Shown here: in pieces, positions 17,612 to 24,991 of the stretch
How the letters are laid out: each line of letters starts with the position of its first letter
Numbering within the stretch: position 1 is the stretch's first letter
Assembly: GCF_002967075.1 (NCBI RefSeq)
Contig: NZ_PUGE01000001.1
Location: 496,001 to 560,000 of the forward strand
Direction: 5' to 3'
Origin: Corynebacterium sp. J010B-136
GTDB lineage: Bacteria > Actinomycetota > Actinomycetes > Mycobacteriales > Mycobacteriaceae
Length of the DNA: 64,000 bases
Made by a program: the position numbers and the translations under genes
The notes under the pieces: model-generated
Told to the model about the DNA's origin: nothing
Seen by the model: the letters and a program-made list of their open reading frames with translations, nothing else
Databases searched by the model: none

Positions 17612-17660
17612 AAATACAACAGCCCCGAGCGAATCACTCACTCGGGGCTGTGGGGTATTT
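17612..17660 (+). terminator. Terminator of menB
   Basis: CAGCCCCGAG (17620-17629) pairs with CTCGGGGCTG (17641-17650), extended by AAATAC/GTATTT outer pairs (17612-17617 with 17655-17660). It starts right after the menB stop; the TATTTT end supplies a short T-tail. Confidence 0.8.
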
Positions 17661-17762
17661 TGCGCCAACCTACGTCGACGCCATCTACCGCAAAAGTACC
17701 ACTACACGCTCTTAGTTCCAAGCTAAGTTAGAAGATGTTGCAAAATTAGTTAAAGCTTTAAG

Positions 17763-17791
17763 TTGACGCGACAACATCGATGGTTTACACT
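17763..17791 (+). promoter_or_regulatory. Strong sigma-A promoter giving a leaderless doxX-like mRNA
   Basis: TTGACG (17763-17768), a 17-base spacer and TACACT (17786-17791) form a near-consensus promoter. The ATG at 17798 lies after a 6-base gap, where transcription should begin, and no ribosome site precedes it. Confidence 0.75.
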
Positions 17792-17797
17792 TTCGCC

Positions 17798-18259
17798 ATG
17801 CTGAATTTCACTTCAACCTTTAAGTCTCCAACTGAGTCCGCTGGGCTTCTCATCGCACGTATCATCCTCGGCGTAGTTCTCATTGCCCACGGCTGGCAGA
17901 AGTTCAACGAGTGGACCATCGCTGGCACCACTGAAGCCTTCACCGGTATGGGCGTTCCTGCCGCTAGCATCGCTGCACCTATCGCAGCTGTTGTTGAGCT
18001 TATCGGTGGCATCTTGATTCTCATCGGCCTGATCACTCGCATTGCTGCCGCGCTAGTCGCACTGCAGATGGTTGGCGCTGGCATTTGGGGTGGCCACTTC
18101 GGCTCCGGCGTCATGATTAATGGCAATGGCTGGGAGCTAGTCATGGTCATCGCTGCTGTTGCCGTCATCCTGTTCGCCGCAGGCCCTGGCCAGTACGCAG
18201 CCGACAAATTCATCTTCAAGAGCAAAGACGCTGCAGCCAAGACTCCAGTAGCTGCCTAA
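17798..18259 (+). CDS. DoxX-family membrane protein
   Basis: A 153-residue protein with four predicted helices (about 14-32, 50-75, 80-100 and 115-135) and the DoxX pattern ARIILGVVLIAHGWQKFNEW, GVPAASIAAPIAAVVELIGGILILIG. Mycobacterial DoxX forms a membrane complex with SodA and SseA; that partner link is not shown here. The start at 17798 is set by the promoter: TACACT ends just before it, so the ATG at 17780 would fall inside the promoter. It stands as a single-gene unit with its own terminator. Confidence 0.88.
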   Translation: MLNFTSTFKSPTESAGLLIARIILGVVLIAHGWQKFNEWTIAGTTEAFTGMGVPAASIAAPIAAVVELIGGILILIGLITRIAAALVALQMVGAGIWGGHFGSGVMINGNGWELVMVIAAVAVILFAAGPGQYAADKFIFKSKDAAAKTPVAA

Positions 18260-18287
18260 ATTCCTAGCCAATCAATTGGCAACACGT

Positions 18288-18318
18288 AGCCGACACCTTC
18301 GGAGGTGTCGGCTTTTTA
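18288..18318 (+). terminator. Terminator of the DoxX-family gene
   Basis: AGCCGACACCT (18288-18298) pairs perfectly with AGGTGTCGGCT (18303-18313) around a TCGG loop, followed by a TTTTA tail. Confidence 0.92.
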
Positions 18319-18354
18319 CGTTTTGCTTTTGTTTTCCCAGTGCGCCTTAAACGT

Positions 18355-19029
18355 TTATTTTTCACGCACCGTAATTTCATGTGCAGCCACCTCAGCAAGC
18401 GCGAAGGGTTCACCGCCATCAACGCTAATGTGCAGCAGCCCAGCAAGCGGTGGGTGCACTAGTTCGACCTCGGCGCCAGGGCGCATGTTTTGTACTGCAA
18501 GGAAGCGCAGTAGCTCGGGATCGTCATCATTGACCTGCTCCATGATGACTTTTTGACCCACCGGAATCCCCGCAAGAGTGCAGGCAGAAAGCGGGTCGGT
18601 GGAGCCATCGGCACGCGGAATCGGATCCCCGTGCGGGTCGCGGGTGGGGTAATTCAGGTGGGCATCGAGACGCGCGATAAAGCGGTCGGTGCAGGCATGC
18701 TCCAGCACGTCCGCCTCATCGTGGACTTCATCCCAGGTATAGCCCAGCGTTTCCACCAGAAAGGTCTCCAACAGGCGATGGCGGCGCGCGACCTGACGGG
18801 ACAAATCCCGCCCCAGCTCAGTCAGCATCACCCCGCGGTAGCGCTCGTGCACCACTAATTCCTTCGCCGCAAGACGCTTGACGGCCTCAGAAGCCGTAGG
18901 CAGCTTTTGATTCAATGCGGCTGCAAGATCGCCTAGCGCGAGCGGAAGGTCTACCCCGTTGCGCTCTTCGTGGTCAAACAGTTCCTTGAGGTAGTCCTGC
19001 GTGCGCTCCGGCAAATCTGTCACGTGCAT
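18355..19029 (-). CDS. mntR: DtxR/MntR-family metalloregulator, probable MntR
   Basis: A 224-residue iron/manganese-dependent repressor. It has an N-terminal winged HTH (about 7-65: TQDYLKELFDHEE, KLPTASEAVKRLAAKELV), a dimerisation/metal domain with HRLLETFLVETLGYTWDEVHDEADVLEHACTD, and a C-terminal SH3-like FeoA domain (about 150-222). The residue at the Cys102 position of DtxR appears to be the Cys in EHACTD, so metal choice is not certain from the ligands. It diverges from the mntABCD uptake operon, whose promoter has a palindrome matching the known corynebacterial MntR site, which favours MntR over DtxR. Confidence 0.85.
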   Translation of the reverse strand: MHVTDLPERTQDYLKELFDHEERNGVDLPLALGDLAAALNQKLPTASEAVKRLAAKELVVHERYRGVMLTELGRDLSRQVARRHRLLETFLVETLGYTWDEVHDEADVLEHACTDRFIARLDAHLNYPTRDPHGDPIPRADGSTDPLSACTLAGIPVGQKVIMEQVNDDDPELLRFLAVQNMRPGAEVELVHPPLAGLLHISVDGGEPFALAEVAAHEITVREK

Positions 19030-19085
19030 ACCCCCATCCTAAACAAACCGTTTTAAAAACAAACCTTCATCCGTATGCTTTCAAT

Positions 19086-19103
19086 TGTTCAATCTATTGA
19101 ACT
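19086..19103 (+). promoter_or_regulatory. MntR operator in the mntA promoter
   Basis: GTTCAAT-CT-ATTGAAC (19087-19102) is a perfect 7-bp inverted repeat. With flanks it matches 14 of 18 positions of the C. glutamicum MntR site as I remember it (TGTTCAATGCGTTGAACA). It lies 20 bases before the mntA ATG and just downstream of a possible promoter (TTTTAA 19051-19056, 17-base spacer, TATGCT 19074-19079), covering the expected start of transcription. Binding would block mntA expression when manganese is plentiful. Confidence 0.75.
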
Positions 19104-19122
19104 CAAATATTCAAGGATGGAA

Positions 19123-20061
19123 ATGAAACGAATATTTTTAGGACTTAGCGCTATTGGTGCTGCATGTGCGCTCACAGCCTGTTCTGCAACCACTGCGCAA
19201 AACGCGACTGGAGCTGACGGCTCTGAATCGTTGACGATCTATGCCACCACGGGCTACTTGGCGGATGCGGCGTTAAACCTCGCCCCAGATGCTGATGTCA
19301 TCACCATGGTCGGACCGGGCGGTGACCCACACACGTACCAGCCCTCCACCAAAGACATCGAGCAAATGCAGGCTGCAGACCTTGTGCTGTGGAATGGATT
19401 GCACCTAGAAGCGCAGATGATTGAGCAGTTGGAGTCGCTCGGTGAGCGGCAGTTGGCGGTCGGTGAGCAATTGGATCCCTCCAAGCTGCTTTCATGGGAC
19501 GAAGAAGGAGCAGGTGGTGAGCAGCTTTATGACCCTCATATTTGGAACTCACCGGAGCTGTGGACCGAGGTTGTAGGCCACATTGGTGACAAGCTCGCCG
19601 AAATCGATGCCGCTAACGCGGATTCCTACCATGCCCATGCCAAGGCCTACTCGGAAGAAATCGACGCCGCGGCCCAAGCAGCGGAAGCAATGCTTGCCGA
19701 TGTCTCTTCTCGTACCCTGATTACCGGTCACGATGCGTTCAACTACTTTGGCGACACTTTTGACTTTGAAGTTCACGCCACGGACTTCGTCAGTACCGAT
19801 GCTGAAAAGTCACCCCAGGAGATTTCAGAACTCGCGGATTTGATTACACAGGAAGAAATACCAGTGATCTTCCAAGACAACCAGGCCAATCCGCAGGCCA
19901 TTACCGCGCTGCGCGAAGCAGTAGAATCCCGCGGCTGGGCAGTAGAGGTCTCTGATGAAGAACTCTTCGCAGATACCCTCGGTGCGACTGAGCCAACTGA
20001 TACCTATCTGGGGGCTTTTGCCCATAATGCTCAAGCAGTGGCAGAAGGCTTAAGTAAATGA
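19123..20061 (+). CDS. mntA: Manganese ABC transporter substrate-binding lipoprotein
   Basis: A 312-residue cluster A-I (ZnuA/MntA-like) binding protein. The signal peptide ends in lipobox LTAC with Cys20. Metal-ligand histidines are visible in GPGGDPHTYQPS, in LWNGLHLE and in YDPHIW, with a further DHAD-like GHDAF and the final QDNQANPQ. No long His-rich loop is present, which argues against a zinc ZnuA type. The ATG at 19123 has AAGGA five bases upstream; an ATG at 19117 overlaps that site. The gene heads the mntABCD operon and diverges from mntR. Mn over Fe or Zn is inferred from the operator. Confidence 0.85.
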   Translation: MKRIFLGLSAIGAACALTACSATTAQNATGADGSESLTIYATTGYLADAALNLAPDADVITMVGPGGDPHTYQPSTKDIEQMQAADLVLWNGLHLEAQMIEQLESLGERQLAVGEQLDPSKLLSWDEEGAGGEQLYDPHIWNSPELWTEVVGHIGDKLAEIDAANADSYHAHAKAYSEEIDAAAQAAEAMLADVSSRTLITGHDAFNYFGDTFDFEVHATDFVSTDAEKSPQEISELADLITQEEIPVIFQDNQANPQAITALREAVESRGWAVEVSDEELFADTLGATEPTDTYLGAFAHNAQAVAEGLSK

Positions 20062-20768
20062 TCGATATTGAGAATCTTTCTGTTAGCTATGGCGCCAATA
20101 AAGTACTGGACTCAATTAGCGCGCATGTCGAACGCGGCCGTATAACCGGTCTTGTCGGCGCGAATGGCGCCGGTAAATCCACCCTCGTCAAAGCAGCCGT
20201 TGGCCTCGTGCGCGCTGAGCCCGGCGCGCGCATCGCTTTCGATGCCGAGCCACTGGAAGAATTTCGTGACCGGCTCGGATATATGCCGCAGCAAGCTGCA
20301 CTGGATTGGTCTTTTCCCGCTGTTGTGGAAGATCTTGCCATCATGGGACTTAGCGCCCGGCTGCCGTGGTATCGCTGGCCTGGCAAAGAAGAAAAAGCCG
20401 CAGCGCATCGGGCATTAGAGCGCACCGGCGCTGCAGACTTAGCCAAACGACCAATCGCCGCTTTGTCAGGCGGGCAACGGCAAAGGGTACTGCTAGCGCG
20501 CACGCTTGCTACTGACCCAGACTTGCTCATCCTCGATGAGCCTTTTGCCGGCGTGGATGCCGCAAGTCAAGACGCCATCGTCAGTGTGTTGCGCGATTTA
20601 CGCGATAGTGGCGTCACGGTATTGCTGGTTCATCACAACCTGGCTGAAGTCGCTGACTATTGCGATGACGTTATCTTGCTTGGTACCGGCGGCATCATTT
20701 CCTCCGGTCCAACTCAGCAAACCTTAACGGATACCGCCATCTCCCAACTCTTCTCCCTCCCACGTTAG
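20058..20768 (+). CDS. mntB: Manganese ABC transporter ATP-binding protein
   Basis: A 236-residue ATPase with Walker A GANGAGKST (about 34-42), Q-loop YMPQQAALDWSFP (typical of metal ABC uptake systems), signature LSGGQRQRVLLARTLA, Walker B LLILDEPFAGVD and H-loop VLLVHHNL. The start overlaps the mntA stop by four bases (ATGA). Confidence 0.92.
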   Translation: MIDIENLSVSYGANKVLDSISAHVERGRITGLVGANGAGKSTLVKAAVGLVRAEPGARIAFDAEPLEEFRDRLGYMPQQAALDWSFPAVVEDLAIMGLSARLPWYRWPGKEEKAAAHRALERTGAADLAKRPIAALSGGQRQRVLLARTLATDPDLLILDEPFAGVDAASQDAIVSVLRDLRDSGVTVLLVHHNLAEVADYCDDVILLGTGGIISSGPTQQTLTDTAISQLFSLPR

Positions 20769-20778
20769 TCCCGCCATT

Positions 20779-21666
20779 ATGAATCCTTTTGATCTCCTCA
20801 CGGACTACACGTATACCCAAGCGCTGTTGGGCACGGTCATCATCGGTGTCTGCGCCGGCGCCTTAGGACCTTTAGTGTTGGTCCAGCGCCAAGCGTTGAT
20901 CGCCGATGCCATCGCGCACTCCAGTTTGCTTGGTCTCCTCGGTGTATTCCTTATTGTCGCCACCTTTGGCTTCGATGGCCGCAATCCCCTGCTGCTCATC
21001 GCAGGCTCTATCCTCACGGGCCTAATAGCCGTTGCCATTATCTCCGTTATCACTGACCGCACCGTGATTCATCGGGATGCTGCGATGGCGGCGACATTAA
21101 CGACTTTCTTTTCACTCGGCATGTTATTGCTGCAGTACATTTCCCGTAATCCCATACCCGGCAAAGCCGGAATCCAGGACTACCTTTTGGGCAATGCCTC
21201 AACGCTCACCCGCGCCGATGTGAAATCCGCACTTGTCATTGGCGGCGGCGTATTGCTTATTCTTTCGTTGGTACACCTTAAGCAATCCGCTGTCGTCTTT
21301 GACGCCCCTTTCGCCCAGCCAGCGGGCATCATATTAAATATCGTCAGATCCTTGGGCTTTATCGCCCTGGTGGCAATCACCGTCATCGGCGTCAAAGTGG
21401 TTGGGGTCGTACTGATGGTCGCAGTCGTCATTGCACCCGCCGTCGCCGCACGGCAATGGACTAACCGGCTGATCCCTTTCATCGCCTGCTCCGGGGCAAT
21501 CGGCGGGCTTTCGGCTGTGCTTGGCACGTATTTCTCTATTGCCGCGGGCGAAACTGCGGTTGGATCCATCCCCACCGGCCCCGCGATTGTCTTGGTTCAA
21601 GGACTCATCGCAGCCGCTTCCCTCACAGCAAAGAAGGTGCGCTCCACTCATGTCTTTAGCTCTTAG
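20779..21666 (+). CDS. mntC: Manganese ABC transporter permease (first)
   Basis: A 295-residue ABC-3 family permease with about eight to nine helices. The family segment GALGPLVLVQRQALIADAIAHSSLLGLLG (about 27-55) and VGVVLMVAVVIAPAVAARQWTNR are typical of ZnuB/MntC proteins. It follows mntB by 10 bases and overlaps mntD by 17 bases. Two permeases suggest a heterodimeric channel, as in other corynebacterial mnt operons. Confidence 0.88.
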   Translation: MNPFDLLTDYTYTQALLGTVIIGVCAGALGPLVLVQRQALIADAIAHSSLLGLLGVFLIVATFGFDGRNPLLLIAGSILTGLIAVAIISVITDRTVIHRDAAMAATLTTFFSLGMLLLQYISRNPIPGKAGIQDYLLGNASTLTRADVKSALVIGGGVLLILSLVHLKQSAVVFDAPFAQPAGIILNIVRSLGFIALVAITVIGVKVVGVVLMVAVVIAPAVAARQWTNRLIPFIACSGAIGGLSAVLGTYFSIAAGETAVGSIPTGPAIVLVQGLIAAASLTAKKVRSTHVFSS

Positions 21667-22492
21667 TGCCTGCATATTAGCTATTACCACGGCGCTGGCC
21701 TGCGCGATTCCAGGAGTTTTTGTAGTTTTAAAGCGCGACAGCATGCTTATCGATGGAATCGGCCACGCTGTATTACCCGGCATCGCTGTCGGATATCTCT
21801 TTACCTCCGATATCGATTCCCCCTGGCTGCTATTGACTGCTGCACTCGGTGGTCTCGCCGTCGCCCTGGGCACCGATTGGTTGGGACGAAGCGGAATCAT
21901 CACTAATGATGCAGCACTCGGTCTGATCTTTCCTGCACTTTTTTCCGCCGGCATCATTCTGATTTCTACTCGCATGTCTAATGTGCACTTAGATGTTCAC
22001 GTAGTGCTCATCGGTGACTTGAACCTGGTTGCTTTTACCAATCCCGGCTATAGCCTCATCATGCTGGCCGTAGCAGCCGTCAATGCTGCTTTCATCTTGG
22101 CCACCATGCCGCGGCTGACTACTGCGACCTTCGATCCCAGTTACTCCCGTGTCGCAGGCATCCGCACACGGGGCCTGCACACCATCTTCATGGCATTGGT
22201 TGCTGCCACTGCTACCGTTGCTTTCCACGCAGCTGGTGCCATGCTGGTCATCGCGCTTATGGTTTTTCCCGCCATCTGCGCGCGGCTTCTCACCAATCGC
22301 GTGCCGATGCTATTTCTTATCGCCTGCATCATTGCGATTTGCACCGCACCGGTTGGTTTCTGGCTGGCTTATCACGCGAACGCGTCAACCTCGGCGTTTA
22401 TGGCCGTGACCTACGCGGGAATCTTTGTCATAATTCTTATTCTTCGTTTCATTATCGTTCCACGTCGCACCGCGAAAGTTGGCATTAACTGA
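21650..22492 (+). CDS. mntD: Manganese ABC transporter permease (second)
   Basis: A 280-residue ABC-3 permease, paralogous to MntC. It shows GVFVVLKRDSMLIDGIGHAVLPGIAVGYL near the N-terminus and GAMLVIALMVFPAICARLLTNR near the C-terminus. The ATG at 21650 lies inside the last codons of mntC, so translation is probably coupled; the frame is open far upstream, but that part is antisense-like shadow of mntC. Confidence 0.88.
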   Translation: MSLALSACILAITTALACAIPGVFVVLKRDSMLIDGIGHAVLPGIAVGYLFTSDIDSPWLLLTAALGGLAVALGTDWLGRSGIITNDAALGLIFPALFSAGIILISTRMSNVHLDVHVVLIGDLNLVAFTNPGYSLIMLAVAAVNAAFILATMPRLTTATFDPSYSRVAGIRTRGLHTIFMALVAATATVAFHAAGAMLVIALMVFPAICARLLTNRVPMLFLIACIIAICTAPVGFWLAYHANASTSAFMAVTYAGIFVIILILRFIIVPRRTAKVGIN

Positions 22493-22507
22493 CTAAGGTT
22501 TTAAGTC

Positions 22508-23647
22508 GTGCCACATGTTCTTCGTCCTTTGCCTATCTCACCTGCCTATCCGCTTGCTATCCTGCCTGACCTGGAATTATCCATTACGGGTCGCTATTCG
22601 CTGCTGCCTTTGCCCGCTGCGGATAAGACTAAGTCCACGCTGTTGAAAAATTCACAGCGCGCGGGCGAAGAAATCGACGCGGATATCGCATTGGTGGTGC
22701 CCACCTCAGGCTCGACTGGAACTCCGAAGGGCGCGCAGCTCACCGCGCATAATCTGATCTCTAGTGCAGATGCGACTTACCAATATTTGGGCGGGCCGGG
22801 GCACTGGTTGCTCGCGATGCCAGCGCACCATATCGCTGGGCTGCAGGTTCTTATTCGCTCCATGGTCGCAGGGGTGGAGCCGCTAGCTATCGATGTCTCC
22901 GCAGGATTTCACATCGCAGAGTTCGCGCGTGCTACCCGGGAGTTAAAAGAGACGGGTGAGCGCACTTATACCTCGCTCGCTCCGATGCAGCTGGCCAAGG
23001 CAATGGATACCCAGATGGGTATCGAAGCTTTGCAGGCCTATGATGCAATTTTGGTCGGCGGTGCTGCCACTAATCCGCAGTTGTTGGAATCGGCAGCGAA
23101 AATGCAGATCAATGTCGTGACCACCTACGGCTCTTCTGAAACTGCCGGTGGTTGTGTCTATGACGGAGTAGCCTTGCCCGGCGCGCAGGTGCGCGTGGAG
23201 GAGGGTCGCATTTATCTGGGCGGGCCAACCATCGCGCATGGTTATCGTAATGCGCCCGGTCATGAAGCTTTCGCAAAGCCCGGGTGGTTTCAAACCTCTG
23301 ATGGCGGTGTTCTCGACAATGGCGTGCTCACCGTGACGGGGCGCTTGGATAACATCATCGATTCTGGCGGGCTCAAGCTACATCCAGAGGTGCTGGAGAC
23401 TGCGATGCTAAAAGTTACTGGTGTTGACCAGGCATGTGTTGTCGGTATCCCCCACCCGCGCTTGGGGCAGGCAATTGTCGCGGCTTATACCGGTGATGCG
23501 TCTATGACCGATATTTTAGAGGCACTCGAAGAAGCGCACACTCCTCGCTGGCAGCTGCCGAAAGAACTTAAGCAGCTAGCGGAGATGCCAGTCACTGGCC
23601 CCGGCAAGATTGACCGACAGGCGGTAGTGAAACTGTTTTCGCCGTAA
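22508..23647 (+). CDS. menE: o-Succinylbenzoate-CoA ligase
   Basis: A 379-residue acyl-adenylate-forming enzyme. The ATP/AMP P-loop-like motif is VVPTSGSTGTPKGAQLT (about 60-76). A second motif, TYGSSETAGGCVYDG, follows, then TSDGGVLDNGVLTVTGRLDNIIDSGG with the hinge Asp/Arg, and a C-terminal lysine in TGPGKIDRQ. Initiation is at GTG 22508, with AAGG ten bases upstream. It follows mntD by 15 bases on the same strand but is functionally part of the menaquinone set. At 379 residues it is a compact form, as in other corynebacteria. Confidence 0.92.
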   Translation: MPHVLRPLPISPAYPLAILPDLELSITGRYSLLPLPAADKTKSTLLKNSQRAGEEIDADIALVVPTSGSTGTPKGAQLTAHNLISSADATYQYLGGPGHWLLAMPAHHIAGLQVLIRSMVAGVEPLAIDVSAGFHIAEFARATRELKETGERTYTSLAPMQLAKAMDTQMGIEALQAYDAILVGGAATNPQLLESAAKMQINVVTTYGSSETAGGCVYDGVALPGAQVRVEEGRIYLGGPTIAHGYRNAPGHEAFAKPGWFQTSDGGVLDNGVLTVTGRLDNIIDSGGLKLHPEVLETAMLKVTGVDQACVVGIPHPRLGQAIVAAYTGDASMTDILEALEEAHTPRWQLPKELKQLAEMPVTGPGKIDRQAVVKLFSP

Positions 23648-24930
23648 TGTTAGGTGTTATGCGCACTAATCGACATTTCGGCTATGACTTTTTCACCCAC
23701 ACCATCCAGGTTCCCTGGGATCCTTTTAATGCCCCGGATGGTGAGACTTTCGAGCTTTTCGCACGTGAGATTGTAGCCCCCGATAAACATGACGCACCTG
23801 CGATTGTGTACCTGCAAGGTGGACCGGGCTCGCCCGCTCCTCGACCACTAAATGCGACGGGCGTGGTTGGGGAAATGCTCAAAGAGTTTCGCGTTATTTT
23901 GCTTGACCAGCGCGGAACAGGGAATTCGCACCGCATCGATTCGGCAAACCCAGCGGATGCGAAGCGTCTAAACTTACTGCGCCAGGAGTACATCGTCGAG
24001 GATGCAGAAGCGCTGCGCAAGCATTTGAACATCGATAAGTGGTCGCTCTTTGGCCAGTCTTTCGGCGGCTTCTGCATTACGGCGTATCTTTCCCGCCACC
24101 CCGAATCCGTTGAGCATGCCTACCTTACTGGTGGTTTGCCGACGCTGGAGAAAAGCGTCGATGATTTATATCGCGCCACCTTTGCCAAGCTACAGGTACG
24201 CCACGATCGTTTCTACCGCGAGTATCCGTGGGCGGAAGATCGCATTCGCGAAATCTGCGCACACTTGGAAGACTCAGCGGAAATTCTGCCGACCGGCGAG
24301 CGGCTGTCGGCACGACGCTTTCGCACCATCGGCATCAATCTAGGCCGCGGAGTCGGATTCCACTCGCTGGCGTATCTGCTGGAAAATCCTTTCCACGCCC
24401 ACGGCGGCGAAAAGCGCTTGCGCACGGATTTCCTCAGCACCATCGGCGCGCAGGTCTCTTTCGCTGGCAATCCGCTGTATGCCTCAATCCACGAAAGCAT
24501 TTATGGCGGCGTCGGTGGGCAACAGGCCACCAATTGGTCGGCACACCGCATGCGCGAAGAAATCCCCGGCTTTGAAGAGGACCTCGATCCGCGTACGGCT
24601 AAGAAGTTCTATCTCACCGGCGAGCACATCTTCCCGTGGCAATTCGACGAGGACCCAGCGCTTATTCCCGATAAAGAAGCAGCGATGGCAGTAGCAGCGC
24701 ACGAGTGGCAATCCTCGCCCTATGATGCCGCAGTGCTTGGTGATGCCCCCATCTCCGCTGCTGAAATATACCTCGATGACATCTACGTGCCTTTCGAAGA
24801 ATCACTAAAGACCGCGCAGACCTACGGCGACCTGAGATTCGAAGTCACCAATGTGTTCCAACACGACGGCATTGGCCATGATGGAGCAGGCATCTTTGCC
24901 CGCCTGCGCGGTCTCGTCGAGGACCGATGA
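23647..24930 (+). CDS. pip: Prolyl aminopeptidase-like S33 alpha/beta hydrolase
   Basis: A 427-residue alpha/beta hydrolase. The oxyanion region is VYLQGGPGSPAPRPL, the nucleophile elbow FGQSFGGFCITAYLSRHPE (Ser in GQSFGG), and a GAGIFARL end region follows a catalytic-His candidate in FQHDGIGHDGAG. The pattern and length match the S33 proline iminopeptidase branch of actinobacteria. It overlaps menE by one base (TAATG). It likely removes N-terminal proline or other residues from peptides in the cytoplasm; no role in menaquinone synthesis is known. Confidence 0.8.
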   Translation: MLGVMRTNRHFGYDFFTHTIQVPWDPFNAPDGETFELFAREIVAPDKHDAPAIVYLQGGPGSPAPRPLNATGVVGEMLKEFRVILLDQRGTGNSHRIDSANPADAKRLNLLRQEYIVEDAEALRKHLNIDKWSLFGQSFGGFCITAYLSRHPESVEHAYLTGGLPTLEKSVDDLYRATFAKLQVRHDRFYREYPWAEDRIREICAHLEDSAEILPTGERLSARRFRTIGINLGRGVGFHSLAYLLENPFHAHGGEKRLRTDFLSTIGAQVSFAGNPLYASIHESIYGGVGGQQATNWSAHRMREEIPGFEEDLDPRTAKKFYLTGEHIFPWQFDEDPALIPDKEAAMAVAAHEWQSSPYDAAVLGDAPISAAEIYLDDIYVPFEESLKTAQTYGDLRFEVTNVFQHDGIGHDGAGIFARLRGLVEDR

Positions 24931-24944
24931 ACACAGACGTAAAG

Positions 24945-24981
24945 AAAAGAACTCGTACACTCTCGGTGCACGAGCTCTTTT
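24945..24981. terminator. Bidirectional terminator between pip and tctAB
   Basis: AAAAGAACTCGTACA (24945-24959) pairs with TGCACGAGCTCTTTT (24967-24981) through a 15-bp stem with two G-U-type positions. A/T runs on both sides serve both converging genes. Confidence 0.85.
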
Positions 24982-24991
24982 GCCATACAGG

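Noticed and set aside
16654-17637. 327-residue minus-strand frame opposite menB
   Set aside because: Exact antisense of a certain gene; high-GC third positions commonly leave the opposite strand open. No known motif.
21521-21649. N-terminal extension of mntD
   Set aside because: It lies inside mntC in another frame, is hydrophilic/Pro-Ser-rich and lacks homology to ABC-3 permeases.
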